From Hemerocallis citrina (Eukaryota; Streptophyta; Magnoliopsida; Asparagales; Asphodelaceae), in contig CM030363.1 of NCBI GenBank assembly GCA_017893485.1, forward strand, positions 178,372,435 through 178,436,434: DNA of 64,000 bases, given 5' to 3'. Within the stretch, counting starts at the first letter, position 1; the number at the start of each line of letters is the position of its first letter. Under the pieces are notes generated by a model. The model had not been told where the DNA came from. It ran no database searches and saw nothing but the letters and a program-made list of their open reading frames with translations. The position numbers were made by a program, and so were the translations under genes. Below, in pieces: positions 46,483 through 57,430 of this stretch.

Positions 46483-49400
46483 TTAGAGAGGCGCCGGAGC
46501 GCTCTCTTGGTATTTCAGGAGGTGGTCGGCATTCCAGGTCCTCGGAAGCTCTTTGCCATCCATGTCTTCAAGTCGGTATGCTCCAGGCCGAACAACTTTT
46601 GTGATCCGGTACGGCCCTTCCCAATTCGGAGCTAGCTTGCTCCTCTGACTGGGGAGGGATATAGCTAGCTTTCTCAATACCAAATCTCCTTGCTTAAGGT
46701 TGGCAGGTCGGACCTTCTTGTTGTACGCTAGCTCGACCCTCCTTCTGTAATTCTGCTGCCGAATCGATGCCCTTTCCCTCAGTTCATCTATCAGGTCCAA
46801 GTTTCCTCTGAGGTCCCTGGCATTCTGCGCTTCGTCATAGGCTATTAGCAGAGGGGAAGGTATTCCGACCTCGAGGGGTATCACGGCCTCGGCCCCATAA
46901 GTAAGGTTGAAAGGGGACTCTCCGGTGGGCGTCCTCCTGCTGGTGCGGTATTTCCACAACACATTACGGAGTTGGTCGACCCACAAACCCTTGGAGCACT
47001 TGTCCAACCTCTTCTTGATTCCTGCGAGGATCTGCTTATTAGCATTCTCGGCCTGCCCGTTCGACTGGGGGTGTGAGACGGACGAGAAGCGCTGTTGAAT
47101 GACGAGGTCGTCGCATAGGGCTCGGAATGCCGCGCCGGTGAACTGAGTCCCGTTGTCCGTCACGAGGATGCGGGGGACGCCGAGTCTGCATATGATGCTC
47201 TTCCAGAAGAACTGCACCACTTTGTTCTCGGTTATAGTGGCGAGGGGCTCGGCCTCGACCCACTTCGAGAAGTAGTCGATGGCTACGACTAAGAACCTGA
47301 GCTGACCCGGAGCTGGAGGAAAATGCCCTAGTAAGTCCATTCCCCACATCGCAAAGGGGATAGGGCTGGATAGGGAGGTGAGGTTGGCCTGAGGGAGGCA
47401 TCGGATGTTGGAGTGTCTCTGGCAGGAGCTGCATTGCCGAACATGTCGCTCGGCATCTTCAAGGAGGGTCGGCTAGAAGTACCCATAGTTCAAAGCTTTT
47501 CGGGCCAAAGACCTAAATCCGGAGTGTGCCCCACCGATGCCTTCATGGAGCTCCTGTAGGGCATATTTGGCCTGTTCCGGAGAGAGGCATCTTAGGTAAG
47601 GTCGGCCATCTATTTGAGAGAAGGAGCGTTTGTATAAGATGCCCTCGATCAAGACATAGCGCTCGGCCCGAGTTCTGACTCGGCGTGCTTCTTTGGGATC
47701 GGAGGGCAGAACTCCATCCCTTAAGAATTCTACCAGTGGCTTCATCCAATTGTCCTGCAGCGTGACCGGCAATGACTCCACCGAGCTAGGTGTCTCATCT
47801 TCGATGCTCGGTTTAGAGAGGACTTCAATCAGTACGGTCTGTTCGAGACCTTGTAGAGAAGACGAGGCCAACTTGGAGAGAGCGTCAGCTTGTGAGTTCT
47901 CCTCCCGGGGGACCCGTTGAATGATGGCTTCTTCGAACCGGCCAATGAGGTCCCGGACCTTGGCGAGGTACCTCGCCATTCGCTCGTCCCTGGCCTCATA
48001 TTCGCCCAAGACCTGGTTCACGACTAATTGGGAGTCACTGTGAATCCGAAGGCGCTGCGCCCCAGCGCTTCGTGCGAGTCCGAGACCAGCAATGAGAGCC
48101 TCATACTCCGCCTCGTTGTTCGAGGCCTTGAAGTTCATGCGGATCGCATACTGCAGGACGAAGCTGTCAGGGCCGTTCAGGATAATGCCGGTGCCGCTTC
48201 CTTCACTGCAAGAGGATCCGTCCACGAAGACTGTCCAAATGGGGGGCCCATTTGGGACGTGGCCGACCTCAGGGATGGTGGACTCTACAATGAAGTCGGC
48301 GAGAGCCTGTGCCTTAATTGCCGTTCGAGGCCGATAGGAGATGTCATGCTAACTTAGCTCTATGGACCACTTCATCAGCCGGCCCGAGGTTTCGGGCTTG
48401 TGGAGGACTTGCTTGAGGGGTTGATCGGTGAGGACGACGACCGAGTGAGATTGGAAGTAGGGCCGAAGCTTTCTTGCTGCCATGACCAGAGCGTAGGCTA
48501 TCTTCTCTATCCTCGGATAGCGGAGCTCGGCGTCCCGAAGCACCTTGCTCACGTAGTAAATGGGCCTTTGGGTCCGGTCCTCTTCTCTTACCAAGACAGC
48601 GCTCAAGGTCTGCTCGGAAGCGGCCAAGTAGATGAAGAGAGGCTCGCCCGGGACCGGCTTACTGAGCAGAGGGGGGTTCACCAGATAGGCTTTCAGCTGG
48701 TCGAACGATTCTTGCTGTGCTTCGCCCCATTCAAATCCTTTAGCCCCCCGGAGTGCTTTGAAGAAGGGGAGGCACTTTTCCCCTGACTTGGAGAGGAACC
48801 GACCGATGGCTGCGAGCCGACCGGTGAGCTTCTGCACTTCCTTGACGTTCCGAGGCGAGGCCATGTCCAATATGGCCTTAATCTTCTCGGGGTTAGCTTC
48901 GATCCCTCGCTGGCTCACCATGAAGCCGAGGAATTTTCCCGAGGAGACCCCGAACGCACACTTGTTCGGGTTCAGCCGCATGTTGTACTTCCTCAACACG
49001 CTGAAGGCCTCCTGGAGGTCTGCTACATGATCGGTGCCGTGGATGCTCTTAACGAGCATGTCATCAACGTACACCTCCATGTTTCGGCCGATTTGGTGCT
49101 GGAAGACCTTGTTGACGAGGCGCTGGTAAGTGGCGCCTGCATTCTTCAAACCGAACGACATTACTCGGTAGCAGTAGAGGCCTTGGTCGGTGACGAAGGA
49201 GGTCTTCGGGATGTCCGGAGGAAACATCCGGATTTGATTGTACCCCGAGAAGGCATCCATGAAGCTGAGGAGCTCATGGCCCGAGGTGGCGTCGATTAGG
49301 GTGTCGATGTTCGGGAGAGGGAAGGGATCCTTCGGACACGCCTTGTTGAGGTCGGTGAAGTCGATGCATATCCTCCATGAGCCATTGGACTTCTTGACCA

Positions 49401-52224
49401 TTACAACATTCGACAGCCACGCGGGATAATTCACCTCCTGGATGAACCTGGCCTTCAGCAGCTTATCCACTTCCTCCTTGATTGCCTGCTGTCGCTCGAG
49501 AGCGAACTTTCGCCTCTTCTGCTGAACCGGTTTGCACCCCGGTTCGACGCTTAGGCGGTGGACGAGCAAGTCCTCGGAGATGCCGGGCATATCCGCGGCC
49601 GACCAAGCAAATAGGTCGCGGTTATCCCGGATGCACCTCACCAAGTCGGAGAACAGCACGGTCGGCAAGGACTTGCTGACGAGGAATTTTCGGCTCGGAT
49701 CCTCGTCGGAGAAGAGTACTTCTTCTAACTCGTCCGCCGGCTCGGACGTTGGACGGGCCTTCGGCTCGGGGATCTCTAGTGTCTCGAGCGAGAGCACTGG
49801 TCCCCCGGTGGAAGTCATGTAGCACTTCCGAGCTGTTTCCTGGCTTCCCCTGACTTCCCCTACTCCCGAGCGAGTGGGGAATTTCATCTTCAAGTGGTAT
49901 GCCGAGGGGACAGCCTCCAGAGCAGTTAGGCCGGGACGGCCTAGGATGATGTTGTATGCTGCCGGGACGTCGACGACCGTGAAGTCCATCGGCTCGGTCC
50001 GGGTAGTAGGGGTGCTTCCCGCAGTAACGTCTAGGGTTATCACCCCTTCGACGGTCACCGGGACCCCCGTGAACCCGTGGAGAGTGTAACCGGCCGGCTT
50101 GAGACGATCTCGAGGCAGCTGCAGGCCTTGGAAGGCCGAGAGGAATAGGATGTTGACCGAACTCCCATTGTCCACCAAGACCCTCTGTACCTTGAAGTTG
50201 GCCATGCGGAGGTCGATGACGAGGGCATCGCAGTGGGGGGTTCGGACTCCTTCGAGGTCGGCATCGGAGAAAGACACAGGGACGCCGAGACCTTTCGGGG
50301 GAGGGGCACTGTGGACTGAGTTGACCTCCCGGACGAAGGCCTTTCGGGAGGAATTAGAGGAGCCCCCCATTGGTCCTCCGTGAATCAGGTGCAGAACCCA
50401 TTCCTCCTCGAACTCGGGTGTCTCCTCGCACCGCTCGGAGCGCTTGTTAGCCCCCCGAGGGGGAGGAGAGTTCCGATCTGTCCGGTCGTTAGCTTTCACG
50501 AACTTGGCCAACTGCCCCCTCCGAATGAGGACTTCAATCTCGTCTCTCAGAGCTCGGCAGTCGTTCGTGTCGTGCCCGTGGTCTCGGTGGTAACGACACC
50601 ACTTATCTTTGTTCCTCCTCTTCGCCTGAGTGTGCATCCTCGGGGCTGGAGGGATGATTCCCTCCTTCTCTACCTCCATGAGGATAGTAGAGACATTAGT
50701 GGTGAGGGGAGTGAACTTCTCGAACCTGGGGGGAGGGCGGCGCTGATCGCCCATGTCCTTCTGAGCTTTCTTGGACCCTTCTTCTCCCGTCGCCTTCCTC
50801 TTTGACCCCGCGGCGGGGCCCCCGAAGCTCGGAAGGGCTTCGGCCTCCTCCGCCCAGATGTACTTCTCGCACCTCAGGAGGAGGTCGGCGAAGTCATGCG
50901 GGGGCTTCTTGGCCAGGGATGATCGGAGGTTGGCGTTAAGGACGTTCGACTGGAACGCCACGGTAGCCACGGATTGGTCTAAGGAAGCAATTGACCTGAC
51001 TTCCGCGGTAAACCTTTTCACATAGTCCCGCAACTTTTCTTGCTTCTCCTGCCGCAGGTTCAGCAACGAAAGACTCGTCTTCTCGGCTCGTCGGCTACTC
51101 ACGAAGTGAGTAATGAACAGTGTCTCAAACTGTTCGAATGAGAAGATGGACGAGGGGGCGAGCCTAGAATACCATTCCCGAGCCGACCCCCGGAGGGTGG
51201 CAGGGAAGGTCCTGCAGAGCACCGCGTCGGAAGCTTGGTGGATCAGCATCAGGGTCTTGAAGCTTTCGACGTGGTCGACCGGGTCGGATTCCCCAGAGTA
51301 TGTTTCAAACTGCGGCGGTTTGAAACTCCTCGGTATGTGGGCCTCCATGATCGACCGCGAGAAGGGGGGTCGGCTGGGACGGAAGGTTCCTGCTCGGGAT
51401 TCTTCCTCCCTGTCCATGCGGCCGATGCGCCTTTCCACCTCATGGATACGGCGGATGAGGGCGTCGTCCCTCCGCTGGTAGTCGTACGACCCCCCGGACT
51501 CCTCTTCATAGGAAGGGGAGCGTGGACTGCGGCGCCGGTACTCCTGGGACCGCCGAGGGCTCTGTTGCCGCTGCTGTCTGCTGGGAGTCGGGGAGGGACT
51601 CCGGGTTCGGCGCCGAGGACTGGGATCCCTGGGGGGCGTCGAAACCCTCTGAGCATTCTGGGCGTTCTGTCGGAGATTGAGGGCCTACAGAACGGTCTCT
51701 TGAAACTGGAGGAACTCGGCTCGGCTGATGGGCATATCTCGGTCCCTCGGATGACGCCGATCCCTGGGGGACCGGGACCCCCTCCTTCGGCGCTCAGGTG
51801 ACGCCGCTCGGCCTCTGCATTCCGGGGACCTTCTGCCGTCCCGACGACGTGGCGACCGCTCACCTTGACGCTGGCGGGAGGCTCCCTCTCGGGCCCGCCT
51901 CTCGTCAAGATGGGTACGGAGGTCGTCGTCCTTGTGGCGGTTTTGGAGTGTGATGCGGAGGTCGGGGTGATGAGAAGCCATTGAGTCCGAGGACCCATTA
52001 TGGACCGAGACGTGGCCCGGATTGAGGGGCTGCTTCTCCTTCCGACCGTTATGACCGGACGGGCCGTTGTTGGGCTGCTGCATGGGAGGAGGAGGAGGTG
52101 GGACCTGCTGGGTCAGCGGAGGGAGGTCGGACTGGAGGACAGGATTGACTGGAGCTTCATTTGCCGGGTCGGTGGGGTTGCCCCCACGGTTCGACCCTCT
52201 GGATCTGTTCTTCTTCGGCGGCAT
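46483..52224 (-). pseudogene. Element F gag-pol, one frame with three TAG codons
   Basis: ATG at 52224 (MPPKKNRSRGSNRGG) opens a single frame of 1,914 codons including the stop at 46483, with no frameshift. Order: gag with an Arg/Ser-rich N-terminus, gag core (about 51380-50950), CCHC-like knuckle (DKWCRYHRDHGHDTNDC), protease (VDNGSSVNILFLSAF), RT with intact YVDDMLVKS, RNase H (VDGSS, NNEAEYEAL, SDSQLV), then integrase with zinc-binding HCCC-type residues and core D, D, E (MDLLG, TDNGTQF, SNGQAEN). TAG stops: 51687-51685 (ETVL*ALNLR, Gln in G), 48351-48349 (SIELS*HDIS, Gln expected), 47475-47473 (NYGYF*PTLL, Trp expected). Each fits one C-to-T change at a CHG site. Without readthrough only the N-terminal part of gag would be made. 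Confidence 0.93.
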
Positions 52225-52271
52225 GGCTGCAGAGGACGGCGGAGAAGGGGCTGAGACTGTTCGTGTGGTGT

Positions 52272-52289
52272 TTCCCACAGACGACGCCA
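52272..52289 (-). promoter_or_regulatory. Primer-binding site of element F
   Basis: On - TGGCGTCGTCTGTGGGAA, 3 bp after the 5' LTR. The G site reads TGGCGCCGTCTGTGGGAA, so F differs at one base (C to T in a CCG context). The primer tRNA is not assigned; TGGCGCCGT also starts the tRNA-Asp-type sites of Athila-like elements (memory). Confidence 0.8.
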
Positions 52290-52292
52290 ATC

Positions 52293-52889
52293 TGTTACCG
52301 CTGATTTCGGTGTGGGGGTAAACAGATAGAATTTGTGGATCCGAGGAAAACCTGAACAGCTGACTCGGCCTTCTTGCTCCCACCGCAACCTGCAGGGAAG
52401 TGCGAGACACCGGGGTTGATTCTGGCGACGCACCCTCCGACGCTCTTGTCAGTAATCAGTAAAAGATTAAGAAAGAGCTTAAGTGGTAAAAAAGTGATTA
52501 ACCTCGTTTTGGTGGTAGAGGGGTTGTATTTATAGTCGCCTTCTGGAATGATTAGGGCCCTGATTTCCTGCCTCACAGCTAGGAGAAAAATCCTCCTATT
52601 CTGTTTTAGGAAGTTAGACCCTGATTCCCTGGTGGGAGCCAATCAAGTTTGTTGATTTGATTTAATCAAATCAGTGCCCTGATTCTCCTCTTGGTGGACC
52701 GGGCTTGTATCGGGTCGGGACCCGTGCCCAGTTGAAGTTGATCTATTCGCGGGCGGTTGGTTTCGTGAGAAGGAGGCCCAATACCCGTTTTGGATCCATC
52801 TGTATGTGAAATTACCTTCTTACCCCCATGCTTCCAGATTCGAGCTCGATCTGGACGGTCCCGATTTAACCCCAATTTTAGCCATATCA
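52293..52889 (-). repeat. 5' LTR of element F
   Basis: 597 bp, same borders as the 3' LTR. It differs by six substitutions (five transitions, one G/T). It drives gag-pol on -. Confidence 0.95.
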
Positions 52890-52894
52890 CTTCT

Positions 52895-53700
52895 CATTCT
52901 AGTTCAACTACTTCATTCAAGAGTTTCGTAATATGATCCTTGAGCTTGAACCCATTCAACCAAAAAAGCCAGTAAGTATCCTCTTCACCAAGTAATCATA
53001 AATGTACACATCCAACCTGTTCCAAAACCCATTCAACCAAAAACCCATCAAAAGGATTGCCTTTTTTTCCCTTTCCAACTCAAACAACCTCATCCCATTC
53101 AAAGAAACCCATCAAAAATATCACTTTTTTACCCGTTTGGGCTCAAACAACTTCATCTAAAAACCATACTAACCCCTAAAAACTACAAACAACAAAAGCA
53201 TGACTAGAATCAAATCCGGTTAGTACGATAAATCAAGAACCGATCAAAACCCTAACCCTAACCCTAATCAAGAACCGATCATTAATTAACCTATTCTCAT
53301 ATTCTCAAATTCATACTAGAATAAACTTTAGGGTTTGAAATTCCTTACTTGAGTTGATTGGGGGAGGGGGGATGGCGGTTTTTGAGAGGGAGAGAGAGAT
53401 TGGGAGAAGGGGGACGGCGGGGGGCCGCGATGGAGGATGGGGGGCGGGCGAAGGGGGCAGGTGCGGCGATGGGGGAAGGGGCGACGGCGGGGGAGGGGGA
53501 AAACGACGACGGCGGGAGAGGGGGACATCGATGGGGAAAGGAGAGAAATAAAAAATTTGGGGAAAGTATACGTATAGGGTTTGGGGAAATTGGGAAAAGC
53601 GGGACAGCGCGAGAGAGGGGAAAAAATTGGGGGGGTTTTTTTTTTTTTGGGATCGAACGAGGAAATGGTATAGGGTTTGGAGGAAATTTATTCCAAGACC
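52895..53700. other. CACTA body, right: low-complexity, no gene seen
   Basis: AT-rich sequence, then a purine-rich G/A block (53350-53660) with GGGGGAGGGG-type words and a T11 run. Overlapping ORFs on both strands here are compositional artefacts. A short run of CCCTAA units is at 53250-53275. Confidence 0.5.
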
Positions 53701-53987
53701 CTATACCGGCGTTTTAACTAAAAACGCCGGTGAATGGGAGAAGATTTTTGGGTACACTTTATCTGTATACTTTCACCGGTGTGTTTTATTAAAACGCCGG
53801 TGAATATGGCCTTCACCGGCATTTTAATAAAAAACACCGGTGAATATCATAATTCCCCGGCGTTTTATAGAGGTCGTCGGTGTATAACCATCCTGTTTGA
53901 TGCCCCATTCCTGGTCTCTTCCTACCCCGGCGTTTCTGGTAAAACGCCGGGGAATATACGCCGGTAAATCCATCGTGTGTTGTAGTG

Positions 53988-54072
53988 ATAATTATAAATA
54001 CAATTAGGATTTTATAGAAATACTAATAATAATAATAATAACAATACCAATAACAACAACAACAACAACAAC

Positions 54073-54111
<39 letters not shown>
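53988..54111. repeat. D2 remnant and (AAT)n/(AAC)n microsatellite
   Basis: About 30 bp of AT-rich sequence continue D2 after the CACTA target duplication. Then come AAT, AAC and AAT trinucleotide runs to 54111. Confidence 0.8.
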
Positions 54112-54195
54112 TGGAGAAGATTTTTTGGTACACTTTATCTGTATACTTATATCGGTGTGTTTTATTAAAACACCGGTGAATATGGCATTCACCGG
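54112..54195. mobile_element. Second CACTA end, part 1, interrupted by element G
   Basis: GGAGAAGATTTTTTGGTACACTTT and onward closely matches 53730-53815 of the first CACTA, including the TTTATTAAAACACCGGTG word. It is split at ACCGG by element G and resumes at 63938. The left side is truncated at the microsatellite. Confidence 0.8.
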
Positions 54196-54817
54196 TGATA
54201 TGGCTAAAAATAGGATTAAATCGGGACCGTTCACATCGGACACGAATCTTAAAGCTCAGGGGTAAAACGGTAATTCCACATACAAATGGGTCCGAAACGG
54301 GTACTGGGTCTCCTTCTCACAGATCCAATAACCCGCGAACAGATCCACCTCAACTGGGTACGGGTCCTAACCCGAAACACACCCAGTCCAGAAAAGATAG
54401 AATTAGGGTTTCTGATTAATCCAAATCAACAGCTCTGATTCACGTCTATCTTTTCACCGGGAATTAAGGGATTACATTCCTAATCTGATTACGAGGATTT
54501 TATGCTTTATCAGATCACGGGAATCACATTCCTTATCTGATCCCAACGGCGACTATAAATACCCCCCACCAATCTCTATTAAGAGGTAATCAATCTTTTT
54601 CTAGTTAAACGCTCTTTCATAATCATTTCTGGTTACTGACTTGAGCGTCGGAGGGTGCGTCGCCGGGATCAACCCCGGTGTCTCGCACTTCCTTGCAGGT
54701 GAACGGCAGGAGTCAATGGTCAAGCTCCGGCGGAACAGGTTAGGTGTTTGCTATTCAGGTTTTCCACGAACTCACAAATACTGTCTGTTTGCCCCCACAC
54801 CGAATTTAGCGGCAACA
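54196..54817 (+). repeat. 5' LTR of element G
   Basis: TGATATGGCTAAAAATAGG ... TTTAGCGGCAACA. TATAAATA lies near 54556. Clearly homologous to the F LTR over its first 200 bp and in the GCGTCGGAGGGTGCGTCGCC segment. Confidence 0.96.
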
Positions 54818-54820
54818 GAT

Positions 54821-54838
54821 TGGCGCCGTCTGTGGGAA
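54821..54838 (+). promoter_or_regulatory. Primer-binding site of element G
   Basis: TGGCGCCGTCTGTGGGAA, 3 bp after the LTR, at the standard position. See element F for the variant. Confidence 0.88.
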
Positions 54839-54888
54839 CACCAAACGAATAGCAGCCCCTCTTCCCATTGGTCCGATCTTCTCCAACC

Positions 54889-56655
54889 ATGCCTCCGAGA
54901 AAAGTCAGGTCCAGAGGGTCCAATCGCGGGCCCAACCCTGCCGATCAGCAAGAGGTAGTCCCCGTCCAACTCGCTCCGCAGCAGGGACAACCCCCGCTTC
55001 AAGTGGAGGACCCTCTTCAACAAGATCAGCCTCCTCTTCAGAATTGGCAACCCCCCAAGGGTCCTACCGGTCCACAGAATGCCGGTGCGGGGGGCTCCCG
55101 CATGAAGCAACCGCTCCACCAAGACCACGTCTCCATACACAACGCCTCTACGGATTCCATGGCCTCTCACAATCCCCAAAATCAGAAGAAGGAAGAGGAC
55201 CTACGCCACCGTCTGGACGAGAAGCGGGCCCGAAAGGGAGCCTCCCGCCAACAACGTCCGGGTGAGCGGTCCCCTCACCACCGAGACTACAGAAGATCCC
55301 CTGTCCGAAGGGGAAGGAGGGAGTCCCCCGAGCATTACAGAAGGAGGTACTCCCCCACAGATCGGCAACAGCCCAGGAACAATGAGGCACCAATCACCTG
55401 TGCCGAGTTCCAGCAGTTCCAAGCAATGGTACAACAGGCACTCAACCTCCGTCAAAACCCTAATGAGCCAAAGGCCCCGTCCCCTCCTCCAGTCCGAAGC
55501 CCTCGCCGACGGTCCCCATCTCCTCGTCCCGCTCCTACCAACTCCCGGCGTACCCCAAGTCCTCGTCGCTCCCAAAGTTACCATCGCCGCAGCCCTCGCT
55601 CTCCCTCTTATGAAGACGAGTCTAGAGGCTCGGCTGATTACCGTCGGAGGGACGACGCCATGTATCGCCGTCTCCACGAGGTAGAGAGGCGCCTGGGTCA
55701 GATAGGTCGAGAAGAAGAGCTTAGGGGGAGGACCCTACGTCCTACTCGACCCCCTTTCTCCCGAACCATTGTGGATGCACCTGTGCCGTTCGGCTTCAAA
55801 CCTCCCCAATTTGAGACTTACACCGGGGAAACTGACCCCGTTGACCACATTGAGAGCTTCAAGACTCTCATGCTCATCCACCAAGCTTCCGATGCTCTGC
55901 TGTGCAAGACATTCCCTGCTACTCTCAAGGGCCCGGCTCGGGAATGGTACTCCCGCCTCGCCCCATCTTCCATATTCTCCTTCGAGCAGTTCGAAACACT
56001 CTTCATCACCCACTTCGTGAGTAGTAGGCGCACGGAGAAGACCAGCATCTCACTCCTCCAGCTCAGGCAAGAGAAAGGTGAGAAGTTAAGAGACTATGTG
56101 AAGAAGTTCACAGCTGAGGCCAGGTCTATAGCTTCCCTCGACCAATCTGTCGCAACGGCCGCCTTCCAATCCAATGTCTTCAATTCCAGCCTCCGCTCCT
56201 CTCTTGCTAAGAAGCCTCCACAGAACTTTGCCGACCTCCTTCTCAGGTGTGACAAGTACATTCGTGCCGAAGAGGCCGCCTACCTTCCAAGCTTCGGAGG
56301 GTCTACCTCAGGGACGAAACGAAAGCTGACTGAAGAAGAAGAGGGCTCCCAAAAATCCCAGAAGGACGGCAATGGACAGCGTCGCCCGACTCCTCGGTTT
56401 GAGAAGTTCACCCCCCTCATTGCCAACATATCAGAAGTTCTTATGGAGGTGGACAACGAAGGACTACTCCGCGCTCCCCCTAGAATGAATACCCCTGGTA
56501 AGAAGAGGGACAAAGATAAATGGTGCCGCTTTCACAGGGACCACGGCCACGACACGGATAATTGTCGGGCTCTCAAGGAAGAGATCGAAGAACTCATACA
56601 GCGGGGGCACCTGATCAAGTTCGTCCGAAAAGAGGGGGCCGAGCTCCTCCCCTGA
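54889..56655 (+). CDS. Gag protein of element G, 588 codons
   Basis: ATG 54889 (MPPRKVRSRGSNRGPNP) matches the F gag start; the frame is also open 7 codons upstream with no ATG. It has a basic Arg/Ser/Pro-rich N-terminal third, then the retrotransposon gag core (RPTRPPFSRTIVDAPVPFGF; FPATLKGPAREWYSRLAPSS; RQEKGEKLRDYVKKFTAEA). A CCHC-like knuckle follows (DKWCRFHRDHGHDTDNC, near 56515-56565), and the C-terminus is GAELLP with a TGA stop. It should form the particle and bind RNA. In F the frame continues into protease; here it stops just after the knuckle, so no polyprotein follows. It keeps Gln where F has a stop (VQQALNLRQ). Confidence 0.93.
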   Translation: MPPRKVRSRGSNRGPNPADQQEVVPVQLAPQQGQPPLQVEDPLQQDQPPLQNWQPPKGPTGPQNAGAGGSRMKQPLHQDHVSIHNASTDSMASHNPQNQKKEEDLRHRLDEKRARKGASRQQRPGERSPHHRDYRRSPVRRGRRESPEHYRRRYSPTDRQQPRNNEAPITCAEFQQFQAMVQQALNLRQNPNEPKAPSPPPVRSPRRRSPSPRPAPTNSRRTPSPRRSQSYHRRSPRSPSYEDESRGSADYRRRDDAMYRRLHEVERRLGQIGREEELRGRTLRPTRPPFSRTIVDAPVPFGFKPPQFETYTGETDPVDHIESFKTLMLIHQASDALLCKTFPATLKGPAREWYSRLAPSSIFSFEQFETLFITHFVSSRRTEKTSISLLQLRQEKGEKLRDYVKKFTAEARSIASLDQSVATAAFQSNVFNSSLRSSLAKKPPQNFADLLLRCDKYIRAEEAAYLPSFGGSTSGTKRKLTEEEEGSQKSQKDGNGQRRPTPRFEKFTPLIANISEVLMEVDNEGLLRAPPRMNTPGKKRDKDKWCRFHRDHGHDTDNCRALKEEIEELIQRGHLIKFVRKEGAELLP

Positions 56656-56835
56656 TCATCACCTCTTCCGAACGAACAGAAAGGCCCACCGAGCTTCAAG
56701 ACTCAGCTCCTCCCAAGAGGTCTTCACCTTATTGTAGAAGTAGGATTCTGATTTTCAATAAGGCCGATGCTTGTAACTCGACCAACATCATGTAATAATG
56801 GCTCGCCCTATTGGAGCAGCCACTTAGTCTATTTC

Positions 56836-56841
56836 AATAAA
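56836..56841 (+). terminator. Poly(A) signal after G gag
   Basis: AATAAA 181 bp after the gag stop and before the tandem array. It is at the position corresponding to the gag-pol poly(A) signals of C and F. Confidence 0.5.
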
Positions 56842-56959
56842 ACTTTACATCTTTTTCATTGAAAATTATTGCTCTTGCTTCTCTATCTCTCCGAATCGCG
56901 ACCCTCTTAAATGGTGGGTTCGGAGTCCAGCTTCTTCTACATGGCTCCTCCCGCAACTC

Positions 56960-57430
56960 ACTAAACTCTAACGATGGTTCCGGAGTCCAACACTTGGTTT
57001 GATTCTGCTTCGAATAACTTGCTCTTAAGTGGGTTAGAAGTGGTTCGCCATTCGGAATTGCTCCCACAGCCGTTGAATAACTCTAACGATGGTTCCGGAG
57101 TCCAACACTTGGTTCGATTCTGCTTCGAATAACTTGCTCTTAAGCGGGTTAGAAGTGGTTCGCCATTCGGAATTGCTCCCATAGCCGTTGAATAACTCTA
57201 ACGATGGTTCCGGAGTCCAACACTTGGTTCGATTCTGCTTCGAATAACTTGCTCTTAAGCGGGTTAGAAGTGGTTCGCCATTCGGAATTGCTCCCACAGC
57301 CATTGAACAACTCAAACGATGGTTCCAGAGTCCAACACTTGGCTCAATTCCTCTTCAAATAACCTGCTCTTCAGCAGGTTAGAAGTGGTTCGCCATTCGG
57401 AATTGCTCCCACAACCGTTGATTCTCTCAC
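56960..57430 (+). repeat. ~115-bp tandem array of element G
   Basis: Four units with AACGATGGTTCCGGAGTCCA and ACACTTGGTTCGATTCTGCT start near 56970, 57084, 57200 and 57314, each with CGCCATTCGGAATTGCTCCC. In inverse orientation these are the GTGTTGGACTCCGAA and GGGAGCAATTCCGAA words of the C and F arrays, which run on the opposite strand, so orientation relative to gag is the same. Confidence 0.92.

Larger units (their letters stand above)
37691..52889 (-). mobile_element. Element F: complete Tat-type LTR retrotransposon, 15.2 kb
   Basis: Both LTRs are 597 bp (52293-52889 is the 5' LTR, 37691-38287 the 3' LTR). The PBS is 52272-52289, the PPT 38288-38303, and the target duplication CTTCT is at 37686-37690 and 52890-52894. 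My comparison finds six differences between the LTRs (about 1%), nearly all transitions, so insertion is recent; at the commonly used grass rate of 1.3e-8 this is about 0.4 million years (rate from memory). Gag-pol is on -, and the antisense gene cluster on +. It inserted into the CACTA body. Confidence 0.95.
35325..53987. mobile_element. CACTA-type DNA transposon, non-autonomous, split by element F
   Basis: The left end is CACTACAAGACTAACAG at 35325; the right end is the inverse, TTGTAGTG, at 53987. It is flanked by a 3-bp duplication ATA (35322-35324 and 53988-53990), the size expected for CACTA. Subterminal regions (35340-35660 and 53700-53985) carry many direct and inverted copies of CACCGGCGTTTT, also typical. 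Without element F it is about 3.46 kb. No transposase coding is seen; the body holds LINE fragments and low-complexity sequence. It therefore depended on transposase from elsewhere (inference). Confidence 0.85.

Noticed and set aside
53245..53280. Telomere-like CCCTAA repeats
   Set aside because: Only three to four units, and the plant telomere unit is CCCTAAA. A chance run in a transposon body.
53328..53717. Gly/Arg- and Pro-rich ORFs in the CACTA body
   Set aside because: Purine-run artefacts.
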